DNA of 64,000 nucleotides from Tolypocladium sp. Sup5 PDA-1 (lineage: Eukaryota > Ascomycota > Sordariomycetes > Hypocreales > Ophiocordycipitaceae). Every line of letters starts with the position of its first letter. Position 1 is the stretch's first letter. A model generated the notes under the pieces. The model made no database searches and was not told the origin of the DNA. It saw only the letters and a program-made list of their open reading frames with translations. Location of the stretch: NCBI GenBank assembly GCA_000750105.3, contig JPHH03000051.1, forward strand, positions 1 to 64,000. Reading direction: 5' to 3'. Positions 52,652-62,686 of the stretch are shown here, in pieces. The translations under genes and the position numbers were made by a program.

Positions 52652-54938
52652 TTGCTTTTAAGAAGCGAGTTGCGCGTATTTAGCTGAGCAAGGACGTTAA
52701 CACTATCCCGAGAGTACATGATATCGCTCAGCGCCTCTTCGATAGTTTCCGTCCTAGATTTTCCTAAACCCAGTTACCTAACATGCTAAGCCGAGCGAGT
52801 TAGATAAGCGACTAAGAAAGTCCCTTGCTCTTTATTCGGGTTCCGGTCCTTTTCATACTCCTGCTCGGCTACTATTTAGTTTTCTAACCTCCCTCCCTCC
52901 CTACGAAGCCCTTCTACTGCCCGCCTTCTTACTTCGTTATAATTGTTATTAAGCAGCCCTGCTATAAACCCTACTTAATAGTATACCGAAGTCTCGGCCT
53001 TATATAATCTTAGAGTTAGAGTAATAGTTTATCTATAAGACTTAGAAATTTGATTAGATAATAAGTTACTTAATACTAGCAGAGCCTTTTTAATATAGCG
53101 CTTAATAATAAAATATAATTTCTTATGCTTAACCGGTTACATATTATTTAGATGGCTATTATTCTTAGCATTTCTACTATTATCGAGGACTATATCGTAT
53201 AGTGGCTATTAAAACCGCGAAGTAAGGGCTAATATTATCGCTATGAGCGTGACCCGAATCCCGTTAAATGCGTGATCAATTAATATAACTTCTATAACTC
53301 TTCCAGCTATTAAAAGAGGCAGGAAAAAGGATTCCTCTTATCCTTGCAGCTACAGCTTGTAACCAGTCATCAATGTAACATTGCTGCCAAAGGAGGTTTC
53401 CGAGTCGGCCGGATCTTCCGGGTCGGCCGGTCCGGCCGGGTCTCCCGGGCCTGCCTCGTCAACCGGTCTATCCGACAAATATATTCTAATACTTTAGAAG
53501 TAATTAATTATAAAATTTAATTCTAGTTCTAGTTAAGTCTAGCAAGGACTAGCCTAAGCTGCTTAGTAGTACTTAAGGCAGTTCCGGGCGCTTATCTAGT
53601 TTAATAGGGAAGGAGGATATACCTACGATAGTAATAGTATAAGAGAGGCTCTATAGTCTTTATAGAGGCCGCCCGTATTACTTCCGTCGTCCAAACTCTA
53701 AAAGTATCCGTAGGGCACCTAATTAGCGATGACGTATATTTAGCCAGTCACGACCACTAGATCAGGAAAGTGGGCAATTCGATACTCGGCTACGAACATC
53801 ACTAACCACGAACAGGATAGCGTGCTCATCCACGGACCCTTCTATACTTCCCTAAGCAAGGCGTGCGCTTGCAATACTAAACGGGGAGAATAAGCAGGGA
53901 ACATAAATCATAAGTCATATAAAGATAAACGCACGCTAAGCAGCGCGGCAGCAAGATTCCATATATCGTAGTGTGGTCCTACCGTCGTCTTGATTTACGT
54001 TTCCTAAGACTAATGCAAGATAACGAACAGAGGGGTTTCGACGAAAGTAGACCGTGTTTTAAGGTTAAGCGCAGGGCTGGGTATCTTAGTGAACGTCATT
54101 CTCGCACTCGTATCTAAAGTAGACATTACTTGTCTTTTAGGTATTTCCAAGCCAGGTACTCTAGTTATACACCGTAATCCGCTCGGTTACATATAAGTAC
54201 GCTAACGGAATGGTACTCGTCCGGGGTGGCATCAACGATATAGTGCGCGAGGTGGCGGAAGGGCGAGTTCCTCCGTATATGGATAAATGAATAAATAGAA
54301 TACTATCAACTATAGTGTTTATTGCCCAGTATACACGAATGATAGAGAGCAGCAGTCTAGCTACCGTTCTGAAGCCCTGTCCATCTTAGTCTAGCACCTG
54401 GTCAGTAACGCATGAGAAGAGTGAGGGGTCTTCGAGGGAAGGTATAGAGGAATAAGATTAAGAGCCTGTGTAGGAAATCAATAAGGACCTCGCTCACCTC
54501 CTCTATCTTTTAGATTGCAGGGCCGCCGTGGCTGGAGCAGGCGTAGTCGAGACGCCTGTCGTCACCCGGTGTAGTGTCGCAGCGCGGGTAGTAACGACAA
54601 CGGGGTTCTACAACCACGAAAGGCCCGATGCAGCCGCAGGAATAATAGGTCTGAGCCATTTCACACATGGTAGGCGATGTAGAGGGATCAACTTTGCAGT
54701 TATTAGAGCTCCACGGTTTAAATCTTATAATAGAGATAGTATCTTCCTGCGGGAAAACATAAGAAAGATAGGTAGGCACTTACTAAAATGCTAAGGGGGA
54801 CTCGAGGAGGTCTGTGATTAATGTTATGATAGAGAATGCTTTTTTTTTCATGTTTCGACTTTCTTATCTGTCTTTATACTTATCGAGCCTGTGGTGTTAT
54901 TGAGATTTGATATACGTACAGCAGTCCTAGTTTTAAGC
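52652..54938. other. TA-rich gene-poor block, RIP-like
   Basis: The block, above all 52930-53340 and 53480-53720, is rich in TA steps and stops in all frames, as in repeats hit by repeat-induced point mutation. A short GC-rich island (53400-53460) with GGCCGG repeats interrupts it. The sequence GTCAACCG[G/C]TCTATCCGA at 53458 recurs near 61672, so a shared dispersed repeat is likely. Only a small cysteine-containing frame (54510-54668) stands out. Confidence 0.6.
54510..54668 (-). CDS. small cysteine-containing protein, doubtful
   Basis: From the ATG at 54668 this frame gives 52 residues with the start MCEMAQTYYSCGCIG and further cysteines at CRYYPRC and YAC. Short fungal proteins with a Y-x-C-G-C start and spaced Cys pairs are widespread and of unknown role. 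The surrounding DNA is TA-rich, so the frame may be a leftover piece. There is no signal peptide and no visible intron. Confidence 0.3.
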   Translation of the reverse strand: MCEMAQTYYSCGCIGPFVVVEPRCRYYPRCDTTPGDDRRLDYACSSHGGPAI

Positions 54939-55230
54939 GTTTCTTTGTTATTTTGTGTTATTTGTTAGTGTAGAGTAGCCATGTGCCCCTCCTTATGATG
55001 GCTATTTTACAGGGGTTTCTTTGTTATTTTGTGTTATTTGTTAGTGTAGAGGAGCCATGTGCCCCTACTGTGTTGATCATAAGTTTTGTGTTTTGTTATA
55101 TTTGTTGTTTGTGCTTCATATTGTTTTGGAGTAGCCAGCTATGTGGCCCTGCTATTCACGACCCTGTTTTCAGGGCCGTTGTTCGTTCGCGGGTTTATTG
55201 GTGCATAGTAGCCTTGTGCCCTCCCTTAGA
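54939..55230. repeat. tandem repeats, period about 76 bp
   Basis: A 54-base unit at 54939-54992 recurs at 55015-55068 with one or two differences (TTTCTTTGTTATTTTGTG ... GTAGAG[T/G]AGCC ATGTGCCCCT). Two more diverged copies follow, ending near 55153 and 55224, each with [G/A]TAGCC..TGTG.CCCT. No protein is evident. It may be the tail of a retroelement. Confidence 0.75.
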
Positions 55231-55532
55231 TGTGTCACAGCCTCATCGGACTCGGACCAAACTGTGTCAAAAACTTGGGGTTTCTCATTCGTCCGGCTCT
55301 GGTCTAGCTCCGAGCAAACCAGCATCATGCCCCATGGCAAGGGGCAGGACCGAGGGGGGGACGAGGGGCTGTTTGTCGGAATGTGGCTCGCAACGGATAG
55401 AATTTTTTGCGTGGTAAGCCTCGGACGAGATTGTTTGTCGCTGAGCCGTTTCCTCCTTGATCCTCATTCCCTGATCGGTACCCAGGACTCCGGTTAGGTT
55501 GGATCGGTCTGTCCTTGATATGGTTTGTCGCC

Positions 55533-55623
55533 GATCTGGTTGCCTCTGGTCTGGTGATCCGTGACCCCTAGTCTGGTGATCCTTGGTCTGGTGATCCCTG
55601 GTCTGGTGGCCTCCGGTCTGTTG
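55533..55623. repeat. 15-bp short tandem repeats
   Basis: About five units of the type TCTGGTGATCC[C/T]TGG follow one another with small changes. The short open frames around it are produced by the repeat. Confidence 0.8.
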
Positions 55624-56600
55624 TTTGCATCGTATCCGATGAGACTTGTCGGACCTCTCGGGGCCTCGTCAGAAGTATCGCTGAGCGTGCGCTGGAGTGA
55701 TCCCAGAAGGAATAAGCAGCTGTCGGTGCCAGCGACTGACATTTATGTTGTGGCCCTCTAGCCCAGTATCATCCCATCTTTATGTCAGGGATAAAAAGAG
55801 CTGATTTGGGAAGAGGTGTCCTCCCACAGGGAGTGTGTCCGAATTATTCTTGAGTGAAGTCATTCAACCGCGGCTAGCAATGCAGTCTGGTCATGATCGC
55901 ATCGACAGGTACCCACATTCTTCTCATCTCCGTAAGTCTTACGCATGCTGTGTGCGCAACCTGAGCGTAGATTTAACAAAGCCATCGCAGTCCACAGTCT
56001 GATTTGCAAATCCACTAGCCATAGCATTATGCAAGTAGGAGGCATAGCTGAACGCTGCACCCGTCCTACGAACTCGTCTTCCATCTGCCGGTATCAAATG
56101 CCAAACTCCACCTCATCTCTCATGCACTTGCCCAAGGTAGGCAGCGCGCAGCATGCATCATGTCGCATCCAGAGCTGCAAGGGTTGCAAGGGCTGCTCAG
56201 AGCCACTGGTCAGTCAAATCGATGAGCTGCAGGCTCGCTCACCTTGCCTTAGTGGCCTGATCTTCTTTACAAAAAAAAAGAGGTTGTGAGCGCTCTGTAC
56301 GTCTGTACACCTCATTCCCAAGCCGCAGGACCCCGCCATTGCAGGCGGCAACGCTGGTCATGCTGCATATTACGAGCAGCATCTAGTCTCATTGTGGATA
56401 ATTCGACCAGGGTGTGGTAGGCTACGTCTTCCGCAGGCGCGTGTATAAAAATATGGCGGATTCCCAAGATATTCCAACACAGTATACAGGTCAGGCACAG
56501 AGACAGTCCTCCACCACCGCTCGGATTCTCCTAGCTTCGTCGATACTCACAGAACTGTCTACCTCACTTCTAATTATTTCTATCCAGCCCAACGCCAGCC

Positions 56601-57551
56601 ATGGCTTCTTCAGTTTTATTCACCGTTGAGAACGCCCACCAGAGCTTGGCAAACGAGCCCATCCTGTACCGTATCCGTGTCGCAGCCCGCGGAACCAGAG
56701 ACTCCCATCCAGGCCAGGTAATCAGATACCTAACGGCCCCCAGTCCTCCCAAGGGCGCTAGCAGCATTCCCGACTATCGTGGCGAGCTCTTGGCCTTCCA
56801 TGCTGTCCCTGCCGGAGACTGGAACCTCGGGCGTCTTGTTGTTGCATCCAGCGGAAGCGCCGAGGGCAAGTTTGTCCTCGACTCGACCGAGATGGCGTCG
56901 CTAGAGGAGGCCGTGGGCTTGCTAGACGCCGGTCCCGCCTGGTGTGACCGCAAAGTCGACCTCGTGTCCCTCTTAGACTCACTGTACGCTTACCGTGAGA
57001 CCGTCCAGGCCAACGACAGCCAGGACAGCGACCACCGGGATGATGTTCCGCAGAAGAACCTGGTCACAAACATCCAGTGCATGAACCACCTCTCCGCCGC
57101 TGTTCTCCCTAGCCCTGCCGGCATCGCCACTGCTGCGCCAGGGCCCGAGGTGGTTGGCATCTGGGCATGGCAGCCGGGCCACGCACACGGCATCGCGGCT
57201 GAGAGCCACGTCTACTCCATCATCCAAGCCCGCGACCCTGGCATATCGCCGCAGTTTCTCGCTCATGTCACTGACAACGGCACGCGTATCATCGGCTTCC
57301 TGCTGGAGCGCGTGGCAGACGCTCGCGAGGCGGGACCCGCAGACCTGGATAAGTGTAGGGACGTCCTTAGCCGCCTGCATGCCCTGGGCATCGCGCGTGG
57401 CGGGCGACTGAGGAGACACTCATTCCTGGTATGCGGCGGCGACACGGTCCTCCTGCAAGGATTCGGCGGATCGTTCGAGACGACTGATGAGGAGATTCTG
57501 GGCCGCGAGCTCAGGGGCCTCGAGAAAGTTCTGGCTCAACAACCGTCATAG
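56601..57551 (+). CDS. kinase-fold protein with lost catalytic motifs
   Basis: This single-exon gene encodes 316 residues. The last ~130 residues follow the layout of fungal atypical small-molecule/protein kinase-like proteins (often labelled alpha-galactosidase A in databases). The strand GTRIIGFLLERV is followed by DLDKCRDVLSRLHALGIA and then HSFLV. In active relatives the next motifs are HGDxNxxN and DF[E/G]. Here they read RGGRLRRHS and QGFG, so the catalytic Asp and the metal-binding Asp are both gone. The N-terminal ~150 residues contain PAGDWNLGRLVV and a domain I do not recognise. It is likely a pseudokinase, cytosolic. There is a good start context (GCCATGG). No intron is needed. Confidence 0.7.
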   Translation: MASSVLFTVENAHQSLANEPILYRIRVAARGTRDSHPGQVIRYLTAPSPPKGASSIPDYRGELLAFHAVPAGDWNLGRLVVASSGSAEGKFVLDSTEMASLEEAVGLLDAGPAWCDRKVDLVSLLDSLYAYRETVQANDSQDSDHRDDVPQKNLVTNIQCMNHLSAAVLPSPAGIATAAPGPEVVGIWAWQPGHAHGIAAESHVYSIIQARDPGISPQFLAHVTDNGTRIIGFLLERVADAREAGPADLDKCRDVLSRLHALGIARGGRLRRHSFLVCGGDTVLLQGFGGSFETTDEEILGRELRGLEKVLAQQPS

Positions 57552-58109
57552 CTGGAGCAGTTCCACGCATCGGAGCTGAACAGCTTCAACGCATCCGTCG
57601 ACTTCGACAACCATGGTGTCACGGGCCCAAAATCATAGATCGTACGTAGAGACAGATATGATGTCCGACAAGAAGTATCCCAGATGGGGGCAACGATTTC
57701 TATCTTTTCATCTTGCTACATTATTACTATCTGCGTCATCAGTATTTAGTAGACCTCTAAGAGAAGAGTCTCATCTTTTGAGCAAGCCTGCGAACTTGGC
57801 ATCCGGGATTCTGCAGACGCTGAAAAGTTATAGAGGTAGCAATGCATCATTGCTAACCTCCTTGGGCAACTTTTATATCTCTTCTCATGACACGTCATTA
57901 GGAGAAGAATAAGAAAGTTTTAGATGATTGAATAAACTCTCTTGATTTGTATGCATGCTCACGTTTCCTGAGCCAATCCCCCAAATGGACCTCACCAGTA
58001 TTTTACACCGACCGCACATACAAGCAAAGTCAAGCCGTCTTCCCCATCTCATTATAGCAATAAGACGCAGTGTAAACAATTAACAAAAGCATTGAATGGC
58101 GGCTTAGGA
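57552..58109. other. intergenic region
   Basis: Only short frames without recognisable features lie between the plus-strand pseudokinase gene and the converging minus-strand pair. Confidence 0.5.
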
Positions 58110-58904
58110 TTAAATGTACGACTCATGGTGCCACTCCTCCAACGGTTTCGAGAAGCAGATCCACTGCTTCTCGGGATGGCTCTGCGCCTTGAGCCACATG
58201 TCCCGAAGGCTAACACCCTCGTAGCGGGCCGCGTAGAACCATGCATCCAAAGAGTAGATTGACACCTTGACGCGGCCTTGGTACTCTTCTCCGTCCGATG
58301 AAGTGTCTTTCGTTGATGATAAAGGGTCCCAGTCTGCATCGTATGCCCAGACCCAGAAGTTTGGGAGAGAGTTGCGAACAAAGTCATCGAGGCTCTCGGG
58401 GATTGGTTCAGCATCGACTACGATAAACATATTCCACAAGATGCCAGGGGATGAAAGTGATTCTCTGTAGCCTTTGAAATGTCTGTAACGTAATTAGCAC
58501 GATAGTCACTCATAGTGAAAGCGTTTGGGAACAAGAGTTTAAGTGGCTTGCCCTCGCACGACGTTATCTGCGGCCAAGTCTCCAGCAGCAGGCCCAACGG
58601 GCCAGTCTTCGGTCCAGAGATTCCTCATTGTAGATCTGTTTCCCCTGTATTGAACTCTTGCCAAGCATGCATAGCCAACAGAACGCTTCTTCCAACCAGC
58701 ATAGGGTATGAAACAGACCTGTTCTCGGATGGTTTCCCATGCCTTGGGCCACTTGTGAGCATATTTCTGCTCGACCTCACTGGTCTTGTAGAACACAAAA
58801 CCCCAGGGCTGCTTAGCGCTAGCGATTTGCTGGATCCACGCTGGCGGCGCGGGAGATACTTGTTTCCAGATTATCTCGGTGGCATGATCATCCTGTAGGT
58901 CCAT
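58110..58904 (-). pseudogene. unrecognised fungal protein, gene model broken or incomplete
   Basis: Two minus-strand pieces clearly belong together. 58904-58539 gives 121 residues, with ASAKQPWGFVFYKTSEVEQK and KRSVGYACLARV. 58439-58110 gives 109 residues starting near WNMFIVVDAEPIPESLDDF and continuing LPNFWVWAYDADWD, VKVSIYSLDAWFYAARYE and CFSKPLEEWHHE. This two-part layout (GFV[F/I]Y[K/R] early, FWVWA.DADY later) is frequent among unnamed fungal proteins. An intron GT..CAG with a TGCTAAT branch site lies between them, but no donor gives the right phase, so a frameshift or small error is likely. It could also be two exons of a gene with a third unseen exon. No function is known. Confidence 0.5.
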
Positions 58905-58922
58905 TTGCGCGAGCTCCTCGGA

Positions 58923-59432
58923 TTATAGGCGCTCGAGAACAGGGATGAGCCATCTGGCATTCCTCCGGGCCATCTTCTCATCTTCTGTCCGGACGACCTC
59001 TTTGGCACGCTCCGCCGGAGTTTGGAGCTCCTCTTCTCGGAGCTGCCCGCCATATGCATTCTGTAAACCATCGCCCTCCTCGAGAAGGCGCACGTCACAG
59101 ACGATCAACTTCCAAGCATCTAAAAGGGCGGGGAAGCGACCATCCTCAGGGTTTGTGGCGTCGGCGATTAGGTTCTCACGGTCCCTGACTCGATTGTTGG
59201 TGATGCGTTGCACCATGGCCCGCTCATCTCGATAGTAGCAGGCTCGACCAAGCACGGCGTTTCGCAGTGCTTCAGACTTGAGGATTTCATTTGGGGTGGA
59301 GAGAGTGGTCGCCACGAGGTCCCGTCCTGCAATTAGCTCGTTGAGCCACTGCATTCTCTGCTCCCTTAGAGGCTGCATGGCGCGCCTGACAAAATCTGCT
59401 GACGGTGCAACCATTGCTGTTGCGGTAACCAT
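58923..59432 (-). CDS. unrecognised 169-residue helical protein
   Basis: This single frame starts MVTATAMVAPSADFVRRAMQ and is rich in Arg, Glu and Leu, with likely long helices (for example ALRNAVLGRACYYRDERAMV and PAERAKEVVRTEDEKMARRN). I know no domain of this form. It ends only 18 bases before the start codon of the downstream gene on the same strand, an unusual spacing in fungi. The two may be parts of one gene or a shared transcript. There is no signal peptide or membrane segment. The start is preceded by an A/T-rich stretch near 59478-59492 fit for a promoter. Confidence 0.55.
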   Translation of the reverse strand: MVTATAMVAPSADFVRRAMQPLREQRMQWLNELIAGRDLVATTLSTPNEILKSEALRNAVLGRACYYRDERAMVQRITNNRVRDRENLIADATNPEDGRFPALLDAWKLIVCDVRLLEEGDGLQNAYGGQLREEELQTPAERAKEVVRTEDEKMARRNARWLIPVLERL

Positions 59433-60440
59433 AATGTTGGCCGTGAGAGATGATGGAGCGAAAGGGTGCCGGATGTGATTTTTTTATTTAAATGCCGAGT
59501 CCACTGCATGGACTTTTGTGAGATTGAGGCTGCCGAGTTAGGGCTGCGGCTGTCACATGATATTCGGAGGTACGGCTCTGCCCCTTTTTCACACATACAT
59601 ACACAAAACACCAAGACAGAAGCCCACGGGGTCATCAGCAAGTAAAAGACTGCAGTTCACGGATAGGCTCGACGAACAGAGAGAGCGGCTGTGGTCGCTG
59701 ACCACGGTCACGAAAGTGGCCCCGCGCGAGGGAAAAGGCCAAGAGGACGACGGCAGACTGGGGCGACGACGACGACTACGGCCCGCGAGTACTCGCACCT
59801 CTTACCCGCCCCCGCGTTATCGTCGAAGCCGAGAATCACCGCTTTTTGCAGTGGCAGAAGTCCAGACCGCAGCCCGTGCCATCCACACCTTTGCGATTGG
59901 GCGGTCCGCCGACCACCTCACCCACCGCCGACTGTCCGCGGCCTGGCCGCCGTGCGCGGTGAAGCCTTGTGGGCGGTAGTCTCTCTGGCAGGCTTTACCT
60001 TTGCGGCCTCTTGCCCGCGGGTCGGAATCAGTGCCCTCGCGCTTGGCGGGCATTAGCCCGTCATACCTGGGTAGGCGGGAGGGCGGGCGGACGGGCGCAA
60101 GGGGAGGGCGTGTGGATTGCGGTTGGGCCGCGCGTCCGGCTCCTTTTCCGTCGTCGTCTCGTTGCCCAAGGCGCAGCCGGCATAGCGGTTCCTGCGGTCG
60201 TCGTGCGCAAGAGTGAGTGGGCAAAGAAGGAAGCCGTGATTGTGGGGAGAAGGAAACGGACACTAGATGCCTTGCAAGTCTTGTCCATCAACTCACAATA
60301 CTTTCCAGGCGCCCCGAGTTGATGACCGACTCGGCTGTCGCTACATGCCAACAATAATAGTTTCAGAGTTGAAGGATGTTGTTGGCCGAACCCTTGGATT
60401 CCACACGACACAAGACACGACCAGTAGCTTCAGCTCCAAC
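59433..60440. other. GC-rich intergenic stretch
   Basis: Many long overlapping open frames occur on both strands because the DNA is GC-rich and poor in stops. None has a recognisable domain. It may hold the promoter of the preceding gene and part of an old GC-rich remnant. Confidence 0.5.
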
Positions 60441-60643
60441 TGTTGGATAGACTAGTTGACTTAGGCAACAGCTGTTGGTTGAGGAAGCAGTGGAAATGCC
60501 TCAAGACTAAGGGGGCCAAGCCGGAAGAGACGGCTCCTGCCTGGCTAGGCAGCAGAGGCCACATAGATAAAAAGGGAGGAAATCCCTCACTAGGGGCCAG
60601 ACAGAGAGAGCAGAGTTTTTCATCAATCTATTGGAATTCAACA
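60441..60643. mobile_element. candidate solo LTR of a copia-type element
   Basis: The 203-bp segment starts TGTTGGATAG and ends ATTGGAATTCAACA, giving a TG..CA form with inverted TGTTG/CAACA ends as in small copia-type LTRs. A TATA-like site (CATAGATAAAAAGGG) lies two thirds of the way along. No target-site duplication or internal retroelement is visible. Confidence 0.35.
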
Positions 60644-61823
60644 TAAAAAGGAAACGCTTAACGCGACACCAACGTCCCCGTGCACGTCGTCGTGCAGATG
60701 CGAGTGAGCCCGGCGCAGCAAAGCAAGCCGCTAACAATCGACGCTGTACCGTTAGCGGGCATTCTCCGCATTTTGCTGTCCATGATCCATCCTTTTTGAG
60801 ATACGTCGTTTCCGCTTGTGGGAGCTTTGCGTCGTAGTACCCCAAGGCAATAAGAGCTGACCGTAACAGCGCGCTCTGGCTATGAAGCACGTAAGAATCT
60901 TGAAGTGAAAGGGGGAGGCTGGGGTAACGTGACTATTGAGTGCTCGGTGAATAGCTGGTAGCCAGTGAGGGAGGCACGGCCCAAAAGCTGTCTCCGAGCA
61001 TGTGCCTTAGACTCCATCCTTGGTTGCGATCATTCAAATGATGTGGTGGAAAGAGGTGGCTCTTGCACTTCTGAAGACTACTGGCATTGCCGAATGTACA
61101 AATCAAGATGGCAAAGAAGGTGTTATGAGCAAAAGAGGGTGATTAGACTAGGTTATGATAGGTTGGTGTAGGACTTCGAGAAGACGGAGGGCTTTGGGAA
61201 CGCCTCTGGGCTACGAAGGATCTTGATGGTTTAGGTTGTTATCTTCTACGAACAAAAACAAGGCGGTCGACTCAATGTAGCTTGGCATTTGCAGTCGTAC
61301 TATAGCCGAACGCTTCGTACTAATGACATGTGCCGGTAGTCATGGTGGGATATTGTCACGTTGTGTGGTTCCGATTTATGGGTTAAATATAGCAATTGAG
61401 TTCTAATTCCTTGTTCCATTGAAGCATGCCTCCCCCTTCCGTGTAAGTGAATTCCTTATCACTTTATCTTCCCTCTGCCTCCGTGCCTAGCCGGCTTTTT
61501 CTTGATTTTTCTTAGCCTTAGAGGTCAGCAGATTAGCAGATCGATAATCTCGTTATCTAACAAGATATCTAGTTATCCGACTAGTCAGCTACCTCATAAG
61601 TACGTCACTGACTTCCGTGGCTAGTCGAGGCTCGATTTCCTCTCTTTTTCCTCTGGCTAAGGGCTGCCCAAGTCAACCGCTCTATCCGATAGATATCCCT
61701 TTTCTGTGTTGGTCTGGAAGTAAAGCACATGAGAAATAGGCTTTTCAACTATAATATATCATTTCCCAACGGAGTAGTCATAACGAAACGTCTCGAGCGT
61801 GGCCAACCTGTCGTGGCGATATC
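60644..61823. other. intergenic, partly TA-rich repeat DNA
   Basis: No supported gene. 61500-61790 is stop-filled and rich in TA/TAG steps, and includes the GTCAACCG motif shared with 53458. This looks like RIP-affected repeat sequence. Confidence 0.5.
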
Positions 61824-62270
61824 TCAAATTGTAATGCTAATAGCAATTTGCCGATAAAGCTGCGCGTTGACTTCATACCCCCAAACGCCTGATGTAGCCT
61901 TTTTGGGTATCGCAGTCAGCCGAGATGGTTTCCACGCAGCACCGTTCGACTGGAATAGAAGGCGGCTTCGGTTTGTAGGCTGTTCCGGATCGTGACAACC
62001 AAATCGCTCGCGCCACAACAGGTCCGCAAGTCGAAGTATGCAAATCAAATGCTGAAACATAACGGCTCCCAGCCGTGATGGTAGAAAACGCGCCACGTAG
62101 AACTCTCTGTTCGTTTGCATTTTCGCTCTATTTATGATGTCGGATGGCGTAAATGATGGAGCCGTTTCAAACGAAAATACCACAACTCGGTGACGGGCTG
62201 TTTTCCCTTTGTAGATGAAGTAGTTCCCGGGAAATTGCACTGGTTGGCGCCAGTGGTGATGTTGGAGCAC
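61824..62270 (-). pseudogene. fragment of a repetitive fungal protein, family uncertain
   Basis: This 148-residue frame contains RLTAIPKKATSGVWGYEVN and AQLYRQIAISITI at its end. The 'W.YxVNxQLYRQ[I/L][A/T]I[A/S][I/V]T' pattern recurs in multicopy fungal proteins, some linked with RecQ-like telomere-associated genes. The N-terminal part is not recognised and the frame ends without the usual C-terminal basic tail. It overlaps the start of the NmrA-like fragment on the other strand by about 35 bases. It is probably a truncated copy. Confidence 0.4.
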
Positions 62271-62686
62271 CCACGCTTTTGACTCTCCTTATTCATGGCA
62301 TACACATTATCACGATTATTACTCGTTCCGAGTCCACCGCGATATATCCCTCAGAGGTTGCTCTAAAGAAGGGCATTTTCGACGATGAAGCATTCCTTGC
62401 ACAGGCACTAGGCGGTCAAGATGTACTTGTCCTACAGCTCCCTTTCCTTGCACTGGGCCTTCAAGATGGTTTCATCGGGCAGCAGCCACGGCTAGGCCGG
62501 GCTAGCATCAAGTACAAACTACCCTCCGAGTGGGAAAGTGACCTGATAGTCAAGCTGACCGAAAAGCCAGCCTTGGTTAGGAAGAGGAAGTCGCGGCGGC
62601 TGATTAAGGACCTTGGGGCAAGCGCTTTGTTTGGCTCCAAGTATGTACAACTAGCGTTCCAAGATGAACCAGAGCCTGCAATATAG
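62235..62686 (+). pseudogene. NmrA-like / isoflavone-reductase-like fragment
   Basis: The frame (no ATG at its start) reads EIALVGASGDVGAPTLLTLL, the NAD(P)-binding GxxGxxG of NmrA-type proteins. It then gives ITRSES, the helix IFDDEAFLAQALGGQDVLVL, and after LGLQDGFI the segment YKLPSEWESDLIVKL. This is the first half of an NmrA-like protein (usual length about 300 residues). After about 62620 the similarity stops, and the frame ends at 62686. There is no initiator ATG in the conserved frame. It is a truncated, probably dead copy. Intact relatives are NAD(P)-linked reductases or redox sensors. Confidence 0.7.

Noticed and set aside
54983..55497. Two plus-strand frames with hydrophobic N-termini
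   Set aside because: Hydrophobic codons come from the T-rich 76-bp repeats; no domain, and the frame varies with repeat copy.
59557..60322. Several 100-150 residue frames on both strands
   Set aside because: GC-rich DNA with few stops; the frames overlap one another and none shows a domain.
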